A stretch of DNA of 64,000 bases from Pedobacter psychrophilus. Lineage in GTDB: Bacteria; Bacteroidota; Bacteroidia; Sphingobacteriales; Sphingobacteriaceae. Positions 21,509-30,807 of this stretch are shown one piece after another (position 1 is the stretch's first letter; every line of letters starts with the position of its first letter). The position numbers were made by a program, and so were the translations under genes. A model generated the notes under the pieces. That model searched no databases and was not told where the DNA came from. It saw nothing but the letters and a program-made list of their open reading frames with translations. The stretch covers positions 124,001 through 188,000 of the forward strand of contig NZ_LWHJ01000011.1 in assembly GCF_001652725.1 (NCBI RefSeq), read 5' to 3'.

Positions 21509-22085
21509 AACAAATATTTTAGGTTTAGCTATTATTATGGTAGCAGTAGCTACTATTTTAAGCTCTTGCCATGATAAACGCAGTAGAGGTTTAGAGTATG
21601 CCCCTAACATGTATTATCCAATTGCATATAATCCAGATCAAAAAAATCCAATTTTTGAAAATGGAATTTCAGCTCAGGTACCACCAATTGGTACAACCCC
21701 AATCGGATTTACAAAATTTGACGAATTTCCAAATACTCCGGAAGGCTACACAGCTGCTAGTACAGGAATTACTAATCCTCTACCGGTAACAAAAAAGAAT
21801 TTGGTAGAAGGTCAGCAATTATATATTGCAATGTGCGGTCCTTGTCATGGACCAAAAGGAATGGGTAATGGTCATATTGTTGAGTTAGGAAAATTTCCAG
21901 CTCCACCATCGTATTCTACCGGTAACTCCTCTAGAGGTGGAGCTATGAACCAGTTAACTGACGGAAAAATTTATCATACTATACAGTACGGATTAAACTT
22001 AATGGGTTCTTATTCTTCCCAACTATCTCCAGAAGAGAGATGGAAAGTTATCATGTATGTTCATCAATTACAAAAACCACAATAA
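21501..22085 (+). CDS. actE: Alternative complex III monoheme cytochrome c lipoprotein ActE
   Basis: A 194-aa lipoprotein from ATG 21501 with the lipobox LSSC (Cys23) and one CxxCH heme site, CGPCH at 112-116, followed by GPKGMGNGH. A Met in GLNLMGSYSSQL is the likely distal ligand. It overlaps the actD stop by 8 nt. A longer frame runs upstream through actD, but the lipobox position fixes this start or an ATG three codons earlier. It passes electrons to or from ActA. Confidence 0.9.
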   Translation: MNKTNILGLAIIMVAVATILSSCHDKRSRGLEYAPNMYYPIAYNPDQKNPIFENGISAQVPPIGTTPIGFTKFDEFPNTPEGYTAASTGITNPLPVTKKNLVEGQQLYIAMCGPCHGPKGMGNGHIVELGKFPAPPSYSTGNSSRGGAMNQLTDGKIYHTIQYGLNLMGSYSSQLSPEERWKVIMYVHQLQKPQ

Positions 22086-22100
22086 TCGAATATCAAAAAT

Positions 22101-23297
22101 ATGGGAGCTTATCATCATTCATATAATTTATCAGAAACATTTGACTTTAGTGGTAAAGTTAAAACCCTTAGCATAATTGGAGTTATAGTTGGGATTATTG
22201 CTGTAGCGTATGGTTTCTTCACAGGACATACAGAGCGAACTTTCTTAAACTTATTATTAATGAGTTATTACTTTACTTGTGTTTGTTCTGCGGGAGTTTT
22301 CTTCTGTGCGATACAATTTGTAGCTCAAGCAGGATGGTCAGCATCTTTGTTAAGAGTACCACAAGCTTTTGGTAGGGTTTTACCTATAGCAAGTATAATC
22401 TTGATTATTGTTGTTGCTTCAGGTTTATTTACTCATAACCTCTACCACTGGAACACTCCAGAGGGTTCAGAAGAATTTAGTGCTTCTAAAGCTATTTATT
22501 TAAGTCCAATTTTCTTCTTAGTAAGAATTGTATTGTTTTTAGCAGCCTACAGCATTTTTGCCGGGATTTTAACAAAAGCTTCTGTAAATGAAGATTTACA
22601 TGGAGGATTAAATAGTTATAAAAAAAGCATTAAGTTTTCAGCAATCTTTTTGGTGATTTTTGGTTTCACCACTCCTATATGGGCATTTGATACGATAATG
22701 TCTTTAGAAGCTGAATGGTTTTCTACAATGTTTGGTTGGTACAATTTTGCTGCAATGTGGGTTTCTGGTTTAGCAGCAATAACCATAACAGCCATTTTAT
22801 TAAAAAAGGCTGGATATTTAAGCTGGATAAATGAAAATCATTTTCACAATTTGGGTCAGTTTGTTTTTGGTTTCTCCATATTCTGGACTTACATCTGGTT
22901 CGCACAGTTTCTGTTAATTTATTATGCTAATATTCCAGAAGAAACGGTTTATTTCTATAAAAGGCTAGAAGGTTTTTATATGCCACTGTTCTGGTTAAAT
23001 TTAATTATCAACTTTTTGTCACCAGTTTTAATTTTAATGTCAAGAGACGCTAAGAGAAAAACAAATATGTTATTAGTTGTTTGTATAATATTATTGTGCG
23101 GTCATTGGTTAGATTATTATATGATGATTATGCCTGGTACATTAGGAGAAGAAGCAGGATTTGGTATTATAGAACTTGGAACGATAATAGGCTTTGTTGG
23201 ATTATTTACATTTTCAGTTTTAACAGCAGTTAGTAAAGTTCCGTTGGCACCTAAAAATCATCCTTTTTTAGAAGAAAGTTTAAATCATCAAATTTAA
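22101..23297 (+). CDS. actF: Alternative complex III membrane subunit ActF
   Basis: A 398-aa NrfD-like integral membrane protein with about ten helices, related to ActC but shorter. Helices include IGVIVGIIAVAYGFF, ILIIVVASGLF and VFGFSIFWTYIWFAQFLLI. In characterised ACIII, ActF pairs with ActC in the membrane and contacts the oxidase in the supercomplex. It lies 15 nt after actE. Confidence 0.93.
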   Translation: MGAYHHSYNLSETFDFSGKVKTLSIIGVIVGIIAVAYGFFTGHTERTFLNLLLMSYYFTCVCSAGVFFCAIQFVAQAGWSASLLRVPQAFGRVLPIASIILIIVVASGLFTHNLYHWNTPEGSEEFSASKAIYLSPIFFLVRIVLFLAAYSIFAGILTKASVNEDLHGGLNSYKKSIKFSAIFLVIFGFTTPIWAFDTIMSLEAEWFSTMFGWYNFAAMWVSGLAAITITAILLKKAGYLSWINENHFHNLGQFVFGFSIFWTYIWFAQFLLIYYANIPEETVYFYKRLEGFYMPLFWLNLIINFLSPVLILMSRDAKRKTNMLLVVCIILLCGHWLDYYMMIMPGTLGEEAGFGIIELGTIIGFVGLFTFSVLTAVSKVPLAPKNHPFLEESLNHQI

Positions 23298-23335
23298 TTT
23301 GATATTAAGAAATGAACATTTATAAGTTTTTAAAT

Positions 23336-24505
23336 ATGAAAAAAATCTTCTCATTATTTGCATTGTTAGCTTTAGCTTTTAATCAGGTTATGGCTCAAGA
23401 TGCGGTAGCCGGTGCGGTAGAAGAAACAAGTAAAACCGATGGATTAGCCAAAATGGTTAGTTATTATCTTTTAATCTTTCTTTTAATTTGTGTTTTTATT
23501 GGTATTGTAGGCAAAATTCTTGCTATTTATGATTTAACCAAAAAAATTCAAGGTAAAAAGGAAGGCATTAAATGGGATAATATTAATGGGCTTATTTTTG
23601 CGATATTTTTAGTATTAGGTTTATATGGATCTTATTGGTGTTACACCGTACAAGGCGCCCAAATATTACCTGATGCGGCATCTGAACATGGAGCTAAAAT
23701 AGACTCAATGTTGAATATCACCCTAATCTTAACAACCATTGTTTTTGTTATAACACATATTTTACTTTTCACTTTTGCTTATCGTTATAAATTCAGTAAA
23801 AAGAAAAAAGCATACTACTATCCACATAATAACACATTAGAAAAATATTGGACTATTACGCCTGCAATTGTTTTAACTGTTTTAGTATTAATGGGTTTCT
23901 TTACTTGGAGAGGAATTACAAATATTTCTAAAAATGAAATGGCCAGTGCTATTCAAGTCGATGTTACAGCACATCAATTTGCCTGGGAAGTTAGATATGC
24001 AGGTAATGATAATATCGCTGGAAACAAAAGTTATAAACTTATTGGCAGTCTTAATGGTTTAAACAATTTGGGTTTAGATTTGTCTGATAAAAGGAATTAT
24101 GATGATTTAAAAGTAACAGAAATTGTACTTCCTGTAAATAAGTCGGTAAGATTTACTTTAGGTTCACAAGATGTTATCCATAGTTTCTATATGCCTGATT
24201 TTAGAGTGCAGATGAATTGTGTTCCTGGAATGGCAACTTTTTTTCAATTTACACCCACAATTACTACTGCAGAAATGCGTGAGAAAACAAGCGATGGAAA
24301 ATATAACTATCAATTATATTGCGCAAAAATTTGCGGTGGTTCCCATTACAACATGAAATTTGCTGTTAAAGTTGTTTCTCAAAAAGAATACAATGAATGG
24401 ATTAAAGAACAAAAACCTATCGTTACAGACGATATGAAAAAGGAATATCAATTAGCCATGAAAGATAATTTGGCAACAGAAAATAAAATTGCATTAAATA
24501 ATTAA
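23336..24505 (+). CDS. coxB: Cytochrome c oxidase subunit II
   Basis: CuA-bearing subunit of the aa3 oxidase. From ATG 23336 there is a signal peptide (MKKIFSLFALLALAFNQVMA), membrane helices at about 38-62 and 83-105, a hairpin at about 128-148 and 170-192, and the cupredoxin domain. The CuA ligands are His282 (DVIHSF), Cys329, Cys333, His337 and Met340 in CAKICGGSHYNM. The position often Glu in other phyla (CxExC) is Lys here. An earlier ATG at 23312 adds eight residues. It follows actF closely, so ACIII and oxidase are co-transcribed. Confidence 0.92.
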   Translation: MKKIFSLFALLALAFNQVMAQDAVAGAVEETSKTDGLAKMVSYYLLIFLLICVFIGIVGKILAIYDLTKKIQGKKEGIKWDNINGLIFAIFLVLGLYGSYWCYTVQGAQILPDAASEHGAKIDSMLNITLILTTIVFVITHILLFTFAYRYKFSKKKKAYYYPHNNTLEKYWTITPAIVLTVLVLMGFFTWRGITNISKNEMASAIQVDVTAHQFAWEVRYAGNDNIAGNKSYKLIGSLNGLNNLGLDLSDKRNYDDLKVTEIVLPVNKSVRFTLGSQDVIHSFYMPDFRVQMNCVPGMATFFQFTPTITTAEMREKTSDGKYNYQLYCAKICGGSHYNMKFAVKVVSQKEYNEWIKEQKPIVTDDMKKEYQLAMKDNLATENKIALNN

Positions 24506-24525
24506 GATTAAAACTGAAAGAGATT

Positions 24526-26421
24526 ATGTCCACAATTGCAATTCCCAACTCAGCAACAATGCATCATGATGATCATGCTCATGAACATCATAAAGAAACT
24601 TTCTTAACTAAATATATTTTTAGTCAGGATCATAAAATGATTGCCAAACAATTTTTAATTACTGGTATCATTATGGGCGTTATCGCAATGACGCTTTCAA
24701 TACTTTTTAGAATTCAGCTTGCTTACCCAGATCAAAGTTTTCCATTATTGGAAGTATTACTTGGTAAATTTGCACCAGAAGGAAGATTAGACCCAAACTT
24801 TTATTTGTCTTTAGTAACAATACATGGTACCATTATGGTATTTTTTGTATTAACTGCCGGCTTAAGTGGTACGTTTTCTAACCTTTTAATCCCATTACAA
24901 TTAGGAGCTAGAGATATGGCATCCCCATTTATGAACATGCTTTCATATTGGTTATTCTTTTCTGCTAGTGTAATTATGTTATCTACATTCTTCATTGAAT
25001 CAGGACCTGCTGGAGGCGGATGGACTATATATCCACCTTTATCGGCTTTACCTAAAGCGATGCCTGGCTCAGGTTTAGGAATGACATTATGGTTAGTTTC
25101 AATGATTTTATTTGTTGCTTCTTCGTTAATGGGAGGTATTAATTACGTTTCTACGATTTTAAACATGCGTACTAAAGGAATGGATTTATGGAAAATGCCC
25201 CTAACAATTTGGGCTTTCTTCTTAACAGCCATTTTAGGAATTTTATCATTCCCAGTTTTAGTGGCAGGGGTAGTTTTGTTAATTTTCGATAGAAGTTTTG
25301 GAACCTCATTTTACTTATCGGATATATATATTGGCGGTCAGGCTTTAGCTAATGAAGGTGGTAGTCCCATTTTATGGGAACATTTATTTTGGTTCTTAGG
25401 ACATCCAGAAGTATACATTGTAATTATGCCTGCAATGGGAATTGCATCAGAAGTAATGTCTGTGAATTCCAGAAAACCAATTTTCGGATACCATGCCATG
25501 GTATATTCTTTAATAGGAATCACGGTATTGTCGTTTATAGTTTGGGGTCATCATATGTTTGTTACTGGGATGAATCCATTTCTTGGAGGAGTATTTATGA
25601 TTACCACATTAATCATTGCAGTTCCTTCAGCTGTTAAAACATTTAATTGGTTGGCTACTTTATGGCGAGGTAACATAAGATTTACCCCAGCAATGTTATT
25701 TGCAATTGGTCTAGTTTCATTTTTCATATCTGGTGGTTTAACTGGTATCTGGTTAGGAAATGCCGCTTTGGATATTAATTTACATGATACATATTTTGTT
25801 GTTGCTCACTTTCACTTAGTTATGGGTTCAGCAGCGATATTTGGAATGTTGGCTGGAATTTATCATTGGTTTCCAAAAATGTTTGGAAGATTAATGAATC
25901 CTAAATTAGGATATTTACATTTTTGGCTAACATTTGCTTCTGCGTATCTTGTTTTCTTTCCGATGCACTTTATGGGTTTAGACGGTGTGCCAAGAAGATA
26001 TTATGCTTTTACAGAGTTTGAATCAATGCAAAAATGGTTATCTGTAAATGTATTTATTACTTGGGCTGCAATTTTAGGTGCGGTTGCACAGGTTGCTTTC
26101 TTATTTAATTTCTTTTATTCAATATTTTTTGGTGAGAAATCAACCCAAAATCCTTGGCAAGCTAATACTTTAGAGTGGACTACACCAGTTGAAAGAATCC
26201 ACGGAAATTGGCCAGGAGAAATTCCAACTGTTTATAGATGGTCTTATGATTATAGTAAGCCAGGCCATGATGAGGATTTCATTACTCAAGATACTCCATT
26301 GTCTGCAACTATGAGTTCAAATCTTCCTCATGATTTTGAAGGAAATGAAGAAGCGGAAAGAATTCAAGAGCAATGGAATATTGAACATAAAAATGTTGAT
26401 AGTAGAGAAGAAGTTAAATAA
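24526..26421 (+). CDS. coxA: Cytochrome c oxidase subunit I (A-type)
   Basis: Catalytic subunit that reduces O2 and pumps protons. 631 aa with twelve or more helices. Heme a ligands are His100 and His430; the heme a3 ligand is His428 (VVAHFH). CuB is bound by His293, His342 and His343; Tyr297 in GHPEVY is the cross-linked Tyr. The K-channel Lys371 (VPSAVK) and the D-channel Asp130 (GARDM) are both present, so it is an A1-type pump. An N-terminal His/Asp-rich stretch (MHHDDHAHEHH) is unusual and may bind metal. Its end is marked by a hairpin. Confidence 0.96.
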   Translation: MSTIAIPNSATMHHDDHAHEHHKETFLTKYIFSQDHKMIAKQFLITGIIMGVIAMTLSILFRIQLAYPDQSFPLLEVLLGKFAPEGRLDPNFYLSLVTIHGTIMVFFVLTAGLSGTFSNLLIPLQLGARDMASPFMNMLSYWLFFSASVIMLSTFFIESGPAGGGWTIYPPLSALPKAMPGSGLGMTLWLVSMILFVASSLMGGINYVSTILNMRTKGMDLWKMPLTIWAFFLTAILGILSFPVLVAGVVLLIFDRSFGTSFYLSDIYIGGQALANEGGSPILWEHLFWFLGHPEVYIVIMPAMGIASEVMSVNSRKPIFGYHAMVYSLIGITVLSFIVWGHHMFVTGMNPFLGGVFMITTLIIAVPSAVKTFNWLATLWRGNIRFTPAMLFAIGLVSFFISGGLTGIWLGNAALDINLHDTYFVVAHFHLVMGSAAIFGMLAGIYHWFPKMFGRLMNPKLGYLHFWLTFASAYLVFFPMHFMGLDGVPRRYYAFTEFESMQKWLSVNVFITWAAILGAVAQVAFLFNFFYSIFFGEKSTQNPWQANTLEWTTPVERIHGNWPGEIPTVYRWSYDYSKPGHDEDFITQDTPLSATMSSNLPHDFEGNEEAERIQEQWNIEHKNVDSREEVK

Positions 26422-26443
26422 TTCTTTTTTCTAAATGTTTTTT

Positions 26444-26483
26444 AATTGGGGTATCATACTTTAAGTAGATACCCCAATTTTAT
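26444..26483 (+). terminator. Hairpin between coxA and ctaA
   Basis: A perfect 12-bp stem AATTGGGGTATC (26444-26455) with GATACCCCAATT (26468-26479), a 12-nt loop and a short T-rich tail. It is probably a terminator or mRNA 3' end that separates the act-cox transcript from the ctaA operon. Partial read-through is possible because the T tract is short. Confidence 0.7.
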
Positions 26484-26492
26484 AAAGTAAAA

Positions 26493-27557
26493 ATGTATTC
26501 CAAGACAGAAAAATCATTTTTAAGAGTAAATCTAATTACCATCATTTCTTTATTTTTCTTGATTCTTGCAGGAGGTGTTGTAAGAAGTTCTGGATCTGGA
26601 ATGGGTTGTCCTGATTGGCCAAAATGTTTTGATCATTATATACCACCAACAGATGTTTCTGGACTTCCTGTAGATTATAAAGAGAAATATGTAACTCAAA
26701 GATTAATAAAAAACGAAAGGTTTGCTAAACTTTTAGATAAATCTGGGTATGCTGATTTAGCTATTAAAGTAAGAAATGATAAATCGATTAAGATACCTGA
26801 AGAATTTAATGCTGTTAAAACTTATACAGAATATATTAATCGTTTAATCGGTGCCTTAACAGGATTGCTTTTATTATCAACTTTTATTTTATCAATTAGA
26901 TTATTAAAGGTTAGGAAAAGAGTTTTTTGGTTGAGTGGAATTAATCTTTTGTTGGTATTGTTTCAAGCTTGGTTAGGGTCTATAGTTGTTTCAACTAATT
27001 TAATGGCTTGGATTATAACCGTTCATATGTTAGTTGCAATCTTAATCTTAGCAGTAACTATTTATACTTATTTCGATATAAAGAATTATAGAAATGCTGA
27101 TTTTAATAATAATAAGGTTTACATCGGAATGAAAATATTTATGTTGCTAATTACCATATTATCTATAATTCAAATTACAGTGGGCACAGAAGTTAGAGAA
27201 GAAGTTGATGCTGTTCAAAGTCGATTTACCGAATTAAATAGAGGCGAATGGTTAAATGAAGTGGGACAAGTTTTTACACAACATAAAGAATTAGCTATGA
27301 TATTACTAATTTCGAATGGATTATTATTCTTTCTATTAAAAAGAGGAAACAATTATAATATCAAAACCGTTTTGTATGGCAAGTACATTATTTTTTTATT
27401 ACTATTTCAAATCTTAACGGGTTTGATACTTTCAAATTTTAGTCTAACACCCTGGGGGCAGGCGCCTCATATTTTATTAGCAACTTTAATGTTTAGTGCA
27501 CAATTTTATTTACTTCTCATTTTATTTAAAAAGCCTCTTTTAATTAATAACAATTGA
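26493..27557 (+). CDS. ctaA: Heme A synthase (COX15/CtaA family)
   Basis: Converts heme O to heme A for the aa3 oxidase. 354 aa with eight hydrophobic helices. The N-terminal signature GGVVRSSGSGMGCPDWPKCFDHYIPP carries the conserved Cys pair, and heme ligands are in EYINRLIGALTGLLL and HMLVAILILAV. A typical second half ends with LTPWGQAPHILLATLMFSAQF. Its stop codon overlaps the TTG start of ctaB. Confidence 0.93.
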   Translation: MYSKTEKSFLRVNLITIISLFFLILAGGVVRSSGSGMGCPDWPKCFDHYIPPTDVSGLPVDYKEKYVTQRLIKNERFAKLLDKSGYADLAIKVRNDKSIKIPEEFNAVKTYTEYINRLIGALTGLLLLSTFILSIRLLKVRKRVFWLSGINLLLVLFQAWLGSIVVSTNLMAWIITVHMLVAILILAVTIYTYFDIKNYRNADFNNNKVYIGMKIFMLLITILSIIQITVGTEVREEVDAVQSRFTELNRGEWLNEVGQVFTQHKELAMILLISNGLLFFLLKRGNNYNIKTVLYGKYIIFLLLFQILTGLILSNFSLTPWGQAPHILLATLMFSAQFYLLLILFKKPLLINNN

Positions 27558-28411
27558 ATACATTTTTAAAAGATTTTAAAAATTTAGTTAAACTAAGATT
27601 AACCTTTTTAGTAGTATTTTCTGCATCAATTTCTTTTTTGATAGCAGAAGAAAGCCGTGTTGCCATTAATTGGACAAGCTGGGTAAAATTAATAATAGGA
27701 GGATTTTTAGTTACTTCTGCTGCTAACGGATTTAATGAGATTATTGAAAAAGACTTAGATAAGTTAATGCAAAGAACTGCTGATCGTCCTTTACCTTCAG
27801 GAAGGATGAATACTGGACAGGCTTTAGTATTAAGTTTAATAATGGGTGTTTTTGGAACATTCTTATTAGGAAGCTTAAATATATTAACAGGCTTACTTTC
27901 TGTTTTCTCTATATTTTTTTATGCATTTATTTACACTCCATTAAAAAGAAAATCTCCAATTGCGGTTTTTGTTGGAGCAATTCCTGGTGCATTGCCACCT
28001 CTAATTGGTTATGTTGCAGCACATGGATATATAGATCATATTGCTTTAATTTTATTTGGAATTCAGTTTGTATGGCAATTTCCACATTTTTGGGCTATAG
28101 CATGGGTTTTAGATGATGACTATAAAAGAGCTGGATTTAGATTATTACCAACTACTAAAAGAGATAAAACTAGTGCTATAATAACTTGGCTTTCTACATT
28201 AATATTAATTCCAGTCAGTTTATTGCCCACTTATTATGGTTTTGGAGGTAATGTAATAGCGATCGTATCAATAGTTGCAGGATTAGCCTTTTCTTATCAA
28301 GCTTTAGTTTTGGTAAATAGATTAGATATTAAATCGGCAAGAAGCTTAATGTTTGGTAGCTTTTTATATTTGCCGATAGTTCAATTAGTTTTATTATTTA
28401 ATTTAATATAA
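27554..28411 (+). CDS. ctaB: Protoheme IX farnesyltransferase (heme O synthase)
   Basis: A UbiA-family prenyltransferase that makes heme O from heme B, the substrate of CtaA. 285 aa, about eight helices. The DxxxD motif lies in NEIIEKDLDKLMQRTADRPLP, and the second Asp region in WVLDDDYKRAGFRLLP. The start is TTG at 27554, overlapping the ctaA stop (TTGA). No closer ATG keeps the N-terminal helix, so TTG is preferred. Confidence 0.93.
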   Translation: MNTFLKDFKNLVKLRLTFLVVFSASISFLIAEESRVAINWTSWVKLIIGGFLVTSAANGFNEIIEKDLDKLMQRTADRPLPSGRMNTGQALVLSLIMGVFGTFLLGSLNILTGLLSVFSIFFYAFIYTPLKRKSPIAVFVGAIPGALPPLIGYVAAHGYIDHIALILFGIQFVWQFPHFWAIAWVLDDDYKRAGFRLLPTTKRDKTSAIITWLSTLILIPVSLLPTYYGFGGNVIAIVSIVAGLAFSYQALVLVNRLDIKSARSLMFGSFLYLPIVQLVLLFNLI

Positions 28412-28413
28412 AA

Positions 28414-28986
28414 ATGGTTTTAAATAAGGAAATAGACAGATACAATCTTCAACCTAAAAAATTTATTCTTTGGTTGTTCATCGTTTCATCTATTATATTT
28501 TTTGCTGGTTTAACAAGTGGATTCATTGTTTATACTGGTGATGTTGGAAAAACATTAAACGTTCAGTTACCAAATGTTTTTATTTACAGCACAGCAGTTA
28601 TTATATTAAGTAGCCTTACTTTGCATTGGTCTTTTTTACAGAATAAAAAATTAAGATTTACTCAGCAAAGATTAGGTTTGTGGCTGACATTTGTTTTAGG
28701 AGTAGTTTTTATTGGTTTACAAATATATGGGTGGTCAGTTTGGACTAATTTAGGAGTGTTTTTTATCAATTCTAATGCTTCAATTAGTTTTGTTTATGCA
28801 TTTACTTTTTTACATATTATACATATTATTGCGGGCTTAATTATCTTAATTGCTGCAATTATAGGTAGTTATGGTAATTTGCCAAACGTTAAGAATACCT
28901 TTAGAATGGAAATTTCTTCTATTTTTTGGCATTTTGTAGATATTCTATGGATTTATTTATACCTTTTCTTACTTTTGAACCAGTAA
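28414..28986 (+). CDS. Heme-copper oxidase subunit III family protein (short form)
   Basis: A 190-aa membrane protein with five helices in the subunit III pattern: FILWLFIVSSIIFFAGL, VFIYSTAVIILSS, LGLWLTFVLGVVFIGLQ, FVYAFTFLHIIHIIAGLI and MEISSIFWHFVDILWIYLYLFLLLN. The last motif (WHFVDILWIYLY) is diagnostic of subunit III. It starts 2 nt after ctaB and precedes a second, longer subunit III gene. Two adjacent subunit III genes are normal in this phylum. Confidence 0.9.
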   Translation: MVLNKEIDRYNLQPKKFILWLFIVSSIIFFAGLTSGFIVYTGDVGKTLNVQLPNVFIYSTAVIILSSLTLHWSFLQNKKLRFTQQRLGLWLTFVLGVVFIGLQIYGWSVWTNLGVFFINSNASISFVYAFTFLHIIHIIAGLIILIAAIIGSYGNLPNVKNTFRMEISSIFWHFVDILWIYLYLFLLLNQ

Positions 28987-29019
28987 AATTTTACTTAGAA
29001 TTTACAACTTTTATATTTA

Positions 29020-29718
29020 ATGGATACAGTAGCAAAATTAGACGAAGTTAAAACCTCACCTTGGTCAGGTGGAAGGTCTCCATTTCAAGTGGAGTACGGA
29101 AAATTGATGATGTGGTTTTTCTTGTTATCAGATGCTTTTACATTCTCTGCATTTTTAATTTATTACGGTGCACAACGCTTTAGTAAAATGACATGGCCAG
29201 ATCCTGATAAGGTTTTCCAATCAATACCTGGCATTACAGATACAGGAGCTCCATTGGTTTTTGTAGGTATCATGACATTTATTTTAATTGCCAGTTCTGT
29301 AACTATGGTATTGGCTGTAGAAGCTGGTCATAGAAATTCAAAAAAGGAAGTAATTTGGTGGATGGTTGCTACTATTATTGGTGGCTTTATGTTCTTAGGC
29401 TGCCAAGCTTTAGAATGGTCTCACTTACATCATGAAGGTTTTTGGTGGGGAGAAATTCCTGGCCCAGAGGTATTAAAAGAGCTTGGTGCCGACACAGTTA
29501 GCGCACATCAATTTGCGAATCTATTCTTTACAATAACTGGTTTTCATGGTTTTCACGTTTTTACTGGAGTATTAATTAATGTGATCATTTTATTTATGAC
29601 TATGGCTGGTGTATTTGAAAAACGTGGTCATTATTTAATGATAGAGAAAGTGGGACTATACTGGCACTTTGTAGATTTGGTTTGGGTATTTGTATTTACT
29701 TTCTTTTATTTAGTTTAA
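29020..29718 (+). CDS. Cytochrome c oxidase subunit III
   Basis: A 232-aa subunit III with five or more helices and the motifs WFFLLSDAFTFSAFLIYYG, GCQALEWSHLHHEGF, ITGFHGFHVFTGVLIN and YWHFVDLVWVFVFTFFYL. An insertion around residues 58-75 lengthens the first loop. It likely stabilises CoxA and may guide O2 entry. It lies 33 nt after the short subunit III gene and 15 nt before subunit IV. Confidence 0.93.
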   Translation: MDTVAKLDEVKTSPWSGGRSPFQVEYGKLMMWFFLLSDAFTFSAFLIYYGAQRFSKMTWPDPDKVFQSIPGITDTGAPLVFVGIMTFILIASSVTMVLAVEAGHRNSKKEVIWWMVATIIGGFMFLGCQALEWSHLHHEGFWWGEIPGPEVLKELGADTVSAHQFANLFFTITGFHGFHVFTGVLINVIILFMTMAGVFEKRGHYLMIEKVGLYWHFVDLVWVFVFTFFYLV

Positions 29719-29733
29719 CTTAATATTACTATA

Positions 29734-30075
29734 ATGTCATCAGAACATAGCAATTTAGAGCATGCAGAACAGCATGAGACAATGTCTAAATCACAAATTT
29801 GGAAAGTTTTTTTTATTCTTTTAGGAGTAACTGTTGTTGAGTTTATATTCGCATTAGCTATACCCGATACTATAATTCCACAGTTTATTAAAAATTTTGT
29901 ATATATAATTTTAACATTGGTTAAAGCATTTTATATAGTAGCATTTTTTATGCATTTAAAATTTGAAAAATATACTATGATTGTAGGGGTAACACTGTCT
30001 TTTATCTTCATCATTTACTTCATAATTTTAATGCTTTCGGAAGGTAATTATCTACATCAACACATGAATGTATAG
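29734..30075 (+). CDS. Cytochrome c oxidase subunit IV (prokaryotic COX4)
   Basis: A 113-aa small subunit with three helices (about 24-42, 52-74, 82-100) after a hydrophilic His/Glu-rich N-terminus (SEHSNLEHAEQHE). The motif VKAFYIVAFFMHLKFE is typical of COX4_pro. It ends with LHQHMNV. The stop codon lies inside the start region of the SCO gene, with an 8-nt overlap. Confidence 0.9.
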   Translation: MSSEHSNLEHAEQHETMSKSQIWKVFFILLGVTVVEFIFALAIPDTIIPQFIKNFVYIILTLVKAFYIVAFFMHLKFEKYTMIVGVTLSFIFIIYFIILMLSEGNYLHQHMNV

Positions 30076-30772
30076 GAATAAATTTCCGTTAGCAAAAATT
30101 TTAATCCTGGTAACCATATTGGCAGTACCAGGATTTTTATATTATTTACTTCAGGAAAAGGGAAAAAATAGGTATAAACCATTGCCAATTTTTGGTCCGA
30201 AACAGGTATCATCAACTTTTCATGTCAAACGTGGTGTTAAAATTCCTGATACAATTTATCATCAAATTCCCTCTTTAAAATTAAAAACCTCAAATGGAGA
30301 ATTATTAAATATTCAAGATTTTAAGGGTAAGCTTACAATCGTTAATTTTTTCTATAGTAATAACAAAGAAATTGTTCCTAGAATTAATGAGGGACTTTTA
30401 AGTTTATACAAAGAGTATAATGATAATAATTTGATTAGGTTTTTATCTATTTCGGTGGATCCAAAGTCTGACAGTATTCCAGTCTTATTTCAGTATGCTA
30501 AAAAATTAAACGCAAAGAAAGGAAAGTGGGAAATTGTCACCACAGATACAACAACGTTATATCCTATAATTAGAAATCAATTTTTCGTTAACGTATTAAA
30601 AGACCCACAAAATCAGTCTAGATTTATTTTTAGTGATAAACTGATTCTTTTAGATGCTGAACAAAGAATAAGAGGATATTATACTGCTACTTCTTATAAT
30701 GATATTAAAAGGTTAAGCGATGAAACAAAGGTGATGATTACCGAAGAATTAAGGAAAATTAAAGCAGAATAA
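30068..30772 (+). CDS. SCO1/SenC-family copper chaperone-like protein
   Basis: A 234-aa thioredoxin-fold protein anchored by one N-terminal helix (AKILILVTILAVPGFLYYLL). SCO proteins insert copper into the CuA site of CoxB. The expected CxxxC is not seen; the corresponding segment reads VNFFYSNNKEIVPR. The His of the metal site is also not evident. It may therefore work as a divergent or non-metal SCO partner. The motif FLSISVDPKSDSIPVL is typical of the family. It overlaps the subunit IV gene by 8 nt. Confidence 0.8.
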   Translation: MYRNKFPLAKILILVTILAVPGFLYYLLQEKGKNRYKPLPIFGPKQVSSTFHVKRGVKIPDTIYHQIPSLKLKTSNGELLNIQDFKGKLTIVNFFYSNNKEIVPRINEGLLSLYKEYNDNNLIRFLSISVDPKSDSIPVLFQYAKKLNAKKGKWEIVTTDTTTLYPIIRNQFFVNVLKDPQNQSRFIFSDKLILLDAEQRIRGYYTATSYNDIKRLSDETKVMITEELRKIKAE

Positions 30773-30807
30773 TAAAACCTTAATGTTTTTTAAATGTTTA
30801 TAGATCA

